Part shown: positions 6,605-13,698 of the stretch, in pieces
Numbering within the stretch: the stretch's first letter is position 1
How the letters are laid out: each line of letters opens with the position of its first letter
Assembly (NCBI GenBank): GCA_013375355.1
Contig: JABXJV010000233.1
Location: forward strand, 1 to 28,208
From: Candidatus Helarchaeota archaeon
Lineage (GTDB): Archaea; Asgardarchaeota; Lokiarchaeia; Helarchaeales; JABXJV01
Length of the DNA stretch: 28,208 nucleotides
Direction: 5' to 3'
Translations under genes and position numbers: made by a program
The notes under the pieces: model-generated
Told to the model about the DNA's origin: nothing
What the model saw: the letters and a program-made list of their open reading frames with translations, nothing else
The model's database searches: none

Positions 6605-8422
6605 CTAAAAAAATTTAAATGGATTTTCAAAATCCTCTAAATTTAGATGCTTTGGGCAACCTTTTTTGATTTTATGTTTACAAGCTTTTCCTGAACAAGT
6701 TGCCAGCATTTGATATCTCCCATAATATTGCATAAAATGATGTAAGCTGTTCTCTTTAGGTTTAATTAAATGAGCAAGGGATAAAGCGGCTTGTAATCCC
6801 CCAATTATCGATATAGTAGTTACTATCGATAAAGTGGGTAAAACACCTGTACAACTAACTACTTTAACTTCTCTTTTGCTTTTTTCTCCATACCTACAGA
6901 CATAACAATCCCTATCAGGCTCAAATAAATCTACCTTGCCTTCAAAAATTTCTCCTCCAGCATTAACTAAAGGGATTTTACATAATTTTCCAATTAAAGA
7001 ACAAATATAACGTGTACGAATATTATCTGGTCCTGCAACAATTAGATCAGAATCTTTAATTTCATTAGCCATTACGAGATCCTCCCCTACAACCTCAGTT
7101 GGAATAGTAGTTCCTGGGATATATGTGACATTTTTCTTTTTTTCCTTATACTCTTCTAATGTCATAAATTCTTTATTTAAGATATTGTTTGCAGTTCCAA
7201 TTTCTAATTCAAAATCAAGTGCAGTAATCTTATTTTTAGAATTCAATTCTTCCAAAGCTTTTTTTGCTGCAATTGCCTTCGGAATACCAATACTTGCCCG
7301 ATTAAAAAGAATTTGTCTGTTTAAATTATGTTCTTCAACCCGATCATCGAGATCATCAATAACAAAATGACAATTCATTGTGTTTGAAAGGCTAAATAAA
7401 GTACTTACCCAGCTTCCAATTCCTCCAACTCCTAGAAAAAAAATTTTTTTATTTTCTAAAGAGGAAGGAATATTAACATCGACATCAATGATTTTTCCAT
7501 TTACAATTTTCGTATCTTTAAATGGCGAAATAATTAAAGATTCTTTAAATTTATAATGTTCTGGGTTACCTTCGTCTAAAATTTCAATCAAATTATATAC
7601 TACACGAGTAAGATACGAATCTTCAGGGAAGGTGCATCGAATTATTACCCGATCTGGATTAATTCGGTTTTCTTTTCGTTCTTTAGTTCCATCAAAAAAT
7701 TTTACTTCCTCATAAAAAGGCTCAAATGTTGCTGGAACTGTTTCTCCACCTAATTTAATCCTCACGTCGAATGGTAAACCTTGGTGTTTATTTGCAAATT
7801 CAACACAATGGTCATATATATTATTTCTTTGAATTACGTATCTCATTTCTAAGTTGGCTGATAAAAATTCTGATCCTCTTATAAGTAAATTTCTTCTTAA
7901 CACTTCTTGAGCTGCTAATCCAGCTGAAATTGCACACAATGAAGGAGTCAAAATGTTCCAATCTGATTTTTCCACTTTTACTCGTTCTGCGCCAATATAA
8001 GCTGCAGTTTTTGAAGTTATTGCAAAAATCGGAGCCTCGTATTTAGGCATTTTCGGCATTCGATTAGAGTTAGTAAGAGCCACAATTGTAGAATCCCAAT
8101 TTATTGAATTCATATCAGGAGTTCCAAATATATTAAAATCTTCTGAAAATCTCTCCTTTACTCTACGTTTTATAGCAGACCACATTAGTTCTCCTTCGTC
8201 TTCGGGATGTAATAGATTTTGCCCTCTAATCTCCTTTTTAGAAACTCTTAAATCCTCAGGGAACACGATCATTCCTTGTGATGTCCCAACACCTAAAAAA
8301 CATAAATTTGCTACAAGATAAGGAATAATTGCACCTTCTCCAGTAATAAATACTTTCTCATCTTCGATTCTTTCTTGATAAACAAGCCCGAGTTGTCTCT
8401 TAAATAGCGTTGAAAATTCCAT
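6605..8422 (-). CDS. E1-like Ubl-activating enzyme with tandem inactive and active ThiF domains
   Basis: The protein has 605 aa. Residues about 5-190 are a degenerate ThiF domain: RQLGLVYQERI, a strand VFITGEGAI and a late helix CAISAGLAAQEVL, without the ATP-binding Arg/Asp set. Residues about 323-570 are an active one: GVGGIG nucleotide loop (331-336), DDLDD (356-360), Arg finger NLNRQ (Arg369), GPDN (464-467), and a Cys followed by VLP (SCTGVLP, Cys524), the best candidate for the thioester cysteine. CYVC (506/509) with C576 and C581 may bind zinc, as in MoeB-type enzymes. Residues 200-320 are unrecognised. No ubiquitin-fold domain follows. It should adenylate the Gly-Gly Ubl encoded two genes upstream and pass it to the neighbouring E2. 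The ATG has AGGGTGG upstream; the stop is TAG. Confidence 0.88.
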   Translation of the reverse strand: MEFSTLFKRQLGLVYQERIEDEKVFITGEGAIIPYLVANLCFLGVGTSQGMIVFPEDLRVSKKEIRGQNLLHPEDEGELMWSAIKRRVKERFSEDFNIFGTPDMNSINWDSTIVALTNSNRMPKMPKYEAPIFAITSKTAAYIGAERVKVEKSDWNILTPSLCAISAGLAAQEVLRRNLLIRGSEFLSANLEMRYVIQRNNIYDHCVEFANKHQGLPFDVRIKLGGETVPATFEPFYEEVKFFDGTKERKENRINPDRVIIRCTFPEDSYLTRVVYNLIEILDEGNPEHYKFKESLIISPFKDTKIVNGKIIDVDVNIPSSLENKKIFFLGVGGIGSWVSTLFSLSNTMNCHFVIDDLDDRVEEHNLNRQILFNRASIGIPKAIAAKKALEELNSKNKITALDFELEIGTANNILNKEFMTLEEYKEKKKNVTYIPGTTIPTEVVGEDLVMANEIKDSDLIVAGPDNIRTRYICSLIGKLCKIPLVNAGGEIFEGKVDLFEPDRDCYVCRYGEKSKREVKVVSCTGVLPTLSIVTTISIIGGLQAALSLAHLIKPKENSLHHFMQYYGRYQMLATCSGKACKHKIKKGCPKHLNLEDFENPFKFF

Positions 8423-8472
8423 TTATAAAACCACCCTAAAAAAATAAAAAGAATATTAAATGTGTTTATGAT

Positions 8473-8925
8473 TTAAAAAAGAGCCCTTCTTAATCGTTCC
8501 ATTGCTTCTCGACGTTGTTGAGGAGTTGCCCTAGCAGGATCATTCCAATTCTCGTTATTTAAAATGCGTTTTACTCCTTGTAAAAATGCAGATAAATGTC
8601 TATATCTGGTTAAAGCGTCTTTTAAATTTCCTAAGCAAATAAAAGGATAATAGCCGTTTAGTTTTGCACAACCTTTTGGAGGATAAATGTTTATATGACG
8701 AATTTGGGTATCGGGAATGTTAGTAATAAAAACATCTGGTATATGTCCGGGATAGTTGGTTAAGTCAATAAACATTTGATATTCTATCCTTGTTCTGTCA
8801 TTTTGGCCCCTAATTCCCTGCATTTTTATTGCGATTGCATAAACAAAGTTGCCTCTCTTACTTACAGCAATCATATCAGGAAATAATTTCTTAGTGTCTT
8901 GGAATTGTTCAATATAAACTGGCAC
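8473..8925 (-). CDS. E2-like Ubl-conjugating enzyme
   Basis: The protein is 150 aa, the size of a minimal UBC fold. Visible landmarks in order are the meander strand EYQMFIDLTNYPGHIPD (YP...P motif), HINIYPPKG in place of the E2 HPN tripeptide (His77-Ile-Asn79), the catalytic cysteine in YPFICLGN (Cys97) and an ILNNENWNDPA segment like the E2 helix-2 region before the C-terminal helix. His and Asn of HPN and the active-site Cys are kept while Pro is Ile, which suggests a divergent but active thioester carrier. It would accept the Ubl from the E1 encoded 50 bp downstream. The start is GTG at 8925, preceded by GGGTCGAAATT, the same string that precedes the Ubl start. No RING or HECT gene accompanies it. 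Confidence 0.85.
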   Translation of the reverse strand: MPVYIEQFQDTKKLFPDMIAVSKRGNFVYAIAIKMQGIRGQNDRTRIEYQMFIDLTNYPGHIPDVFITNIPDTQIRHINIYPPKGCAKLNGYYPFICLGNLKDALTRYRHLSAFLQGVKRILNNENWNDPARATPQQRREAMERLRRALF

Positions 8926-8954
8926 AGAATTTCGACCCTTTTTATATTAAAACC

Positions 8955-9188
8955 TTAAATTCCACCCGCAATATCTCTTCCCGGAGTTATATAAGCCTTA
9001 CATTCTTTTTGAGCAACTGGCATTTCAGTTATATCGTTACCTTCTTCATCAAGTATTGACCATTCAACATCTGTAGGAACTAGAAGCTGTTGCGTAGCAA
9101 TTTGCCCATAAGTCATGTTTATATCGGCTGAAACTCTTTGTTTTTTACCATTTAATGTATTTACAAATACAATTTCTACATCCGACAA
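8955..9188 (-). CDS. Ubiquitin-like modifier ending in Gly-Gly-Ile
   Basis: The protein is 77 aa, the length of ubiquitin, with an alternating beta pattern (VEIVFVNT...KKQRVSAD), a central helix (YGQIATQQLL) and strands WSILDEEG and KAYITPGRD, consistent with a beta-grasp fold. The chain ends GlyGly-Ile (75-77), so one residue must be removed to expose the diglycine, presumably by the JAB peptidase of the same operon. Similarity to ubiquitin itself is low; position ahead of E2, E1 and JAB genes and the C-terminus make the call. Translation starts at a TTG (9188) with GGGGGTCG eight bases upstream. It is first in the operon and so should be the most abundant product. Confidence 0.86.
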   Translation of the reverse strand: MSDVEIVFVNTLNGKKQRVSADINMTYGQIATQQLLVPTDVEWSILDEEGNDITEMPVAQKECKAYITPGRDIAGGI

Positions 9189-9201
9189 ATTTCGACCCCC
9201 A
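9186..9201 (-). promoter_or_regulatory. Strong ribosome-binding site and TTG start of the Ubl gene
   Basis: Read on the minus strand, GGGGGTCGAAATTTG places a G-rich Shine-Dalgarno-like run just before a TTG codon. This decides the TTG start, since no ATG lies in frame nearby. The E2 gene uses GGGTCGAAATTCTGTG, an almost identical arrangement with GTG. Confidence 0.6.
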
Positions 9202-9460
9202 TCTGGAGTTTTTATTATAATAATATTAATAATATTATTATTAATTATGCTTTTCTAATCTATTTATATATTGCCATTTTAAAAAATAGTATTAAACTTT
9301 AACTACGAAAATAATATATATTAAATAATTCAAATTTTTAAAAAGAAGATAAAGCGATTGCTGGGGTTAAAATGTTTTTGTATATTACCAAGCAAAATAG
9401 TAAATTGAAAAAGGAGTATATTCTTATATTTTTTAATTAAAATCAATAGGAAGTAATATT
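9189..9460. promoter_or_regulatory. Shared divergent promoter region of the Ubl operon and the paralogue array
   Basis: This 272-bp spacer separates the Ubl operon (minus) from the first zinc-ribbon paralogue (plus). On the minus strand TATATAAATA at 9261-9270 is a good TATA box, which would put the transcription start near 9240. On the plus strand CGAAAATAATATATA at 9306-9320 fits BRE plus TATA, with a start near 9340 and a leader of about 120 nt. Between them lies AT trinucleotide-rich DNA with a 14-bp palindrome at 9227-9240 (TAATAATATTATTA). A GGGGTTAAAATG block at 9363-9374 is repeated in front of the second paralogue. Confidence 0.6.
9281..9374 (+). repeat. Leader repeat copy A upstream of the first paralogue
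   Basis: This stretch aligns with 13416-13511 in front of the second paralogue. Both copies contain AAAAAATAGT, then AACTACGAAA (BRE-like) with a TATA-like run, an A-rich spacer and finally CTGGGGTTAAAATG, at nearly equal spacing (about 95 bp). The conserved ends with a degenerate middle suggest a duplicated promoter whose functional parts are under selection. Confidence 0.65.
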
Positions 9461-12400
9461 ATGGAAGTTACAGTTCAACCCTGGTCTGTAGTTTTATTTT
9501 GTTTAATTTTGATTCTTTATTATGCACTTTTTGAAAAATATAATAAAAGTTCGAATAGTGATAAACAACGAGATCAAGGTATTGCTCTTTTTATATTTTT
9601 TATTATAATACTAATTTCAATAGGCGTCGATCCATTAATCGGTGGATATATTGCCTGTAATATGATGCTTTTTCTTGCATCTATGATTATTTGGGACATC
9701 CCTATACCAACAAATCCTCTAAGTACAGAAGAGAAATATATAGAGCTTACGAGATACTCAGTCCTATTTTCATCAATTATTTTCAGCGTAAGTTTTACTT
9801 TTATGACTCTACCATTAAATATAGCAGGCGGAACTGTTGGTTTTATTGCAGGAGCTATTGTTTTTTTTGTATTAGGAATATTAATGGCATGTGATGAATC
9901 ATCTTCTGGAGGAAATTATCGGGAAAATCCCGTTCTTATACTTTTTTTTGCAGCTCTCTTTCCATTTTCAAATTCTATGATCTCAGTTTTTGCTTTCGGA
10001 AAAAATTCCAATACAAATTTCGATACCTATTTTGGTACAATTTTTCTTTTATATGGATTATTTGTTATGATTTCAGGATTAATTTTACTTTCTAAGGGAA
10101 AAGATTATGATCATGAAGCCTATTCAACATTTATTTATGCGTCAGGAATGTTGGTTTTATTTTTAGTAACTCTTTTCATTGATAATTCTGTTCTTTTTAT
10201 TGTTTATATATTGGTATCTATTGGTTTAATGGGTACTACAATTGGCTTAATGTTGTATCTTTTATTTGGTGAAGTTAAGAAAAAAAGACCAGTAAAATCC
10301 GATAAAATTACTGAAATTTCGCCTAAATATAGAGAAGACCAAATCGAAGATGATCAGAAGATTCTAACAGAAATTATCAATTCATTTATTCCTATTCGAA
10401 ATGAAATTAAACTGACTTTATGGTCACTTATAAATGAAAACATAGAATCTCTAAAATCGAAGTTTAAAAGTGAAAAAAATAAATTAGGGTTAAAAACGGT
10501 TAAAGCTTTTAATAAATATTTAGAAGGTCTAGAATTAATAAGGAGTTCAAACCCGAATAAGGCTACAAAAAAATTAATTAATGCTTTAAAATCTTTTCCA
10601 GAAATGGGTTTTGAAATAGAGCAATTTAAAATCTATGCAAACCTTGGAATATTATATAAGAAGCAAGAAAATAAGAAAAAAGCAGAAAAATCTATTTCTC
10701 ATTCCTGGAAATATTATAAGAAATGTAGTGAAGAGGAATTTCAAAAGTGGGGAGATTCTCATCTCAAGAAATATGTATTAAATGAAATTTATTTATCACG
10801 AAATAAAATCAAAGAAGTGGATCAACTTATTACAATTCTCGAAGAAAAATTATCTATTGTTAATAAAGAAACTGATAAAACAGAATATGAAACGATTCAA
10901 GAAGAATTTATTGTTACTCTTATTAATAATAAAGAATTTAATAAACTATTTGAATATTTCTCAGCTCATAATATTCAAATAGATGACTACTTAACACAAT
11001 TTGAAACAATTTTTTTGGAATTTACTAAAAAACCATCAATTGATCTAGCTTTGACGCTCTCAAAAATATATACTTTAGAATATATCCAAAATAAAACCAA
11101 AAAAATAATCGATGAATGGAAAGAGAAATCCTTTTCAAAAATGTATAAAATCTTTTATACCATGAGAGAAGAGATGATTGAAGAAGAAGAATTCAGGGCA
11201 ATCGTTGATTTATTTTTAGGAAGCGAAAAAGGTGCTCTAAAATTTATAATTGATATTTCATATTTAATTAAAACGTTATTGGAGGATCCGAAAAATGATA
11301 CCGCATTGAGTTTCTTATCTAACATTAAAAACGCTTTTGAAAATAGTGATAATGATATCGCTGCTGATATTATTGATTCATGGCTCCAAACCATTTATAC
11401 AACAAGATCAGTATCACCTGATCAGAAATCCAATTTTGATAACTTTTTACAGATTTTTAAAATATCTTTTGATATAGATTCCCCGATTTCACTCCTAGAG
11501 AGTCAAACATTTCTTATTAAGAAGTTTTTTAAAATAAGATTTAACTCTGATGATTTTAAAACCGACTTTGAAGTTTGTCAAGCTTTTTCAGATTTTATTA
11601 ATAAAACGAATGATTTATCTGAAAAAATTCTTGATTCCGAAAAGCGAAGATTGATCCTTAAGAAGTTTAGATTAATCAACTTAGAATATTTTCTGAGAGC
11701 TTGGGTGTATAATTCAGTTCCAAATATATTTAAACTTAAAGATTCTATTGATCCTTTGTATAAACAATATTTAATTGATAAATTATATCCATTTCATACC
11801 GAAATTAAAAATCAAGTTCTTATTATAGCATTATTAGAAGAAAAATTGTCATTCATAAGAAAAGAGATTAACGAACTCGAATATCAGGAGATTAAACAAA
11901 AGATTTCAAATATTAAGCATTCATATATCATGTCTTTGCTTACTAAAGATAAAAATCATATCGATGCAATTAGATTTCTGGAAATTTTTAACCTTAAACT
12001 AGATCCTTATATAGATCATTTTCAATCTTTCTATAAAGCAATTAGAAAAAATCCAAGTGTTAATACTATGGATTCATTCTTAAAAATATTCTCCTTAGAT
12101 TGCATAGATCCTGAAAATAAGGCGATAATTGATGAATGGAAAAATAATTTATCATCGAAGATTTACAAATTCTATATTAACAATAGAGACAAAATCGTTC
12201 AAAAAGGAGCTTTTAAACAAATAGTCAATTTCATCATTAAATATTCAGAAGATTCTCAAAAATTCTTTGAAGATTTGTTCAATTTTGCTAGACAATTATT
12301 TAAAGAACCTCATGATAAAAAAATTATGTCATTTTTACTATATACTAATGAAATTCTTCAAGAAACTGGTAATAAATTGCATGCAGAGACAATACATTCA

Positions 12401-13393
12401 TGGATAACTGTTACAATTCAATTAAGAAAAATATCTAGAGACTCCAAAGCATTTTTTGATATAATTTTACAGGCTTTTAAATCTTCAGAAGACCATTTCA
12501 TTCCCCTAACACTTCTAGGCATCTATTATGATGAAAATTTTTCACGCCGTGGATACACCTCTGATATAGGACCTAATAATAGATTTTCTGAATTTCTTGG
12601 TGAAATTAGTAATCTAGTTTATAGCTCATCAGATTTTCCCAATAAAGATTTTATGGTAAATCAAATTTATGAGTATACAAAAGCTTTAGCCGAATCATAT
12701 AGTAATATTATCTTATCGAGAATGCGAAACCAAACTATTGATTATATCCAATCATTAGGACGGAATGCCTTACCTTATGTTGCTAGCTCCTTGATGCAAA
12801 ATATTTCTAGCCACAATCCTGCCCCGATTTCTAGGGCACTTATAATTCTCATTAATAAATGGAGAATTCTTCCTGTATTAGAAAAAACAAATTATTTTGG
12901 TTATCAAATACAAACGGTTAGCCTTAAACCCAATTTTTGGCTTGGTGTGTTTCAATTAATTCTTGCACATCACTATGGAGAATATTATCAGCGACTTACT
13001 AAAAACGAAATTGTTCATCATAAAAACCTTTTGGAAATTGTGGAAGCATATTTAACATTTTTTTATGAAGTTCAACAATTACCAGAAGTAAACATCTCTT
13101 ATTCGGAAAATAGAGATCATACAATTGAATTTTTGAAAAAAATAAGTGAGCAAAATCAATTTACAAACGAAGAAATACGCTCTCTTATTAATTCTACTAA
13201 TTGGAGCGGAGATGCAAAATATATACTTAAAAAAGTAATTGAAGAGAAGAACTTTTGTATATATTGCAGTTATAATATGCCCCCCAAATCTAAAAAATGC
13301 CCTAATTGTGGTAAAGAAGTAAAAAAAATATCTGTTGATGAGACATCCATTGATTTCGGAGCAATGAGTGATTTCTTTGGCTCTGGATCTTAA
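9461..13393 (+). CDS. Membrane-anchored helical-repeat protein with C-terminal zinc ribbon, paralogue 1
   Basis: The protein has 1310 aa. Residues about 8-268 contain roughly nine hydrophobic membrane segments. Residues 300-425 are TPR-like helices (LKSKFKSEKNKLG, NPNKATKKLINALKSFP). A module of about 330 residues then occurs twice: SWKYYKK...EEKLSIVNKETDK...PSIDLAL from about 415, and AWVYNS...EEKLSFIRKE...NPSVNTM from about 747. Residues about 1000-1265 form the domain shared by all four paralogues (SRMRNQ, NPAPISR, KPNFWLGV, VHHKN). The end is a ribbon C-x2-C-x10-C-x2-C (C1266, C1269, C1280, C1283) and the tail TSIDFGAMSDFFGSGS. No known family is recognised. The topology suggests a membrane anchor with a large cytosolic scaffold. 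It is divergent from the Ubl operon and has its own promoter. Confidence 0.82.
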   Translation: MEVTVQPWSVVLFCLILILYYALFEKYNKSSNSDKQRDQGIALFIFFIIILISIGVDPLIGGYIACNMMLFLASMIIWDIPIPTNPLSTEEKYIELTRYSVLFSSIIFSVSFTFMTLPLNIAGGTVGFIAGAIVFFVLGILMACDESSSGGNYRENPVLILFFAALFPFSNSMISVFAFGKNSNTNFDTYFGTIFLLYGLFVMISGLILLSKGKDYDHEAYSTFIYASGMLVLFLVTLFIDNSVLFIVYILVSIGLMGTTIGLMLYLLFGEVKKKRPVKSDKITEISPKYREDQIEDDQKILTEIINSFIPIRNEIKLTLWSLINENIESLKSKFKSEKNKLGLKTVKAFNKYLEGLELIRSSNPNKATKKLINALKSFPEMGFEIEQFKIYANLGILYKKQENKKKAEKSISHSWKYYKKCSEEEFQKWGDSHLKKYVLNEIYLSRNKIKEVDQLITILEEKLSIVNKETDKTEYETIQEEFIVTLINNKEFNKLFEYFSAHNIQIDDYLTQFETIFLEFTKKPSIDLALTLSKIYTLEYIQNKTKKIIDEWKEKSFSKMYKIFYTMREEMIEEEEFRAIVDLFLGSEKGALKFIIDISYLIKTLLEDPKNDTALSFLSNIKNAFENSDNDIAADIIDSWLQTIYTTRSVSPDQKSNFDNFLQIFKISFDIDSPISLLESQTFLIKKFFKIRFNSDDFKTDFEVCQAFSDFINKTNDLSEKILDSEKRRLILKKFRLINLEYFLRAWVYNSVPNIFKLKDSIDPLYKQYLIDKLYPFHTEIKNQVLIIALLEEKLSFIRKEINELEYQEIKQKISNIKHSYIMSLLTKDKNHIDAIRFLEIFNLKLDPYIDHFQSFYKAIRKNPSVNTMDSFLKIFSLDCIDPENKAIIDEWKNNLSSKIYKFYINNRDKIVQKGAFKQIVNFIIKYSEDSQKFFEDLFNFARQLFKEPHDKKIMSFLLYTNEILQETGNKLHAETIHSWITVTIQLRKISRDSKAFFDIILQAFKSSEDHFIPLTLLGIYYDENFSRRGYTSDIGPNNRFSEFLGEISNLVYSSSDFPNKDFMVNQIYEYTKALAESYSNIILSRMRNQTIDYIQSLGRNALPYVASSLMQNISSHNPAPISRALIILINKWRILPVLEKTNYFGYQIQTVSLKPNFWLGVFQLILAHHYGEYYQRLTKNEIVHHKNLLEIVEAYLTFFYEVQQLPEVNISYSENRDHTIEFLKKISEQNQFTNEEIRSLINSTNWSGDAKYILKKVIEEKNFCIYCSYNMPPKSKKCPNCGKEVKKISVDETSIDFGAMSDFFGSGS

Positions 13394-13698
13394 ACCCTAA
13401 TTTAAATTATTAATCTAAAAAATAGTTTTATACTCTTAACTACGAAATTTATAAGTATAATTTATTAAAAAAATTAAATAGAAAAAAAAAGAGAACTCTG
13501 GGGTTAAAATGATTTTATTATATTTAAGCACATTTATACCATTAACCTCACGAGAATCATTTTTTATTGAATTAATCACCAAAATTTTTAATGAGAAAAT
13601 AATAAAATTCTCTCTTTTATTAAATTGGAGGAAATTCTTGCTGGTTTGATAGCGTTAAAAATATATGGAATTAATTTTTATATGGAGGATGGAAAAAA
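13394..13698 (+). promoter_or_regulatory. Intergenic region and duplicated promoter/leader before paralogue 2
   Basis: This 305-bp gap separates paralogues 1 and 2. Its first part repeats the leader of paralogue 1. CGAAATTTATAAG at 13443-13455 is a good BRE/TATA match, which would put transcription start near 13480. CTGGGGTTAAAATG follows at 13498-13511. The remainder to 13698 has no credible gene; a 46-codon frame opening at 13509 encodes a peptide unlike the one in the equivalent position before paralogue 1. GGAGG at 13683-13687 is the ribosome-binding site of paralogue 2. Paralogue 2 is therefore likely transcribed independently of paralogue 1. Confidence 0.55.
13416..13511 (+). repeat. 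Leader repeat copy B upstream of the second paralogue
   Basis: This is the second copy of the 9281-9374 leader, sharing AAAAAATAGT, TTAACTACGAAA with a following TATA-like element, and CTGGGGTTAAAATG. The TATA element is better here (TTTATAAG) than in copy A. Confidence 0.65.

Noticed and set aside
9372..9440. Upstream peptide ORF beginning at the conserved GGGGTTAAAATG block (22 codons)
   Set aside because: The equivalent frame before paralogue 2 (13509-13649) has a different length and peptide, so only the DNA block, not a peptide, is conserved.
13255..13316. RING-type E3 domain at the end of the paralogues
   Set aside because: Only four Cys in a C-x2-C-x10-C-x2-C ribbon are present; a RING needs eight metal ligands.
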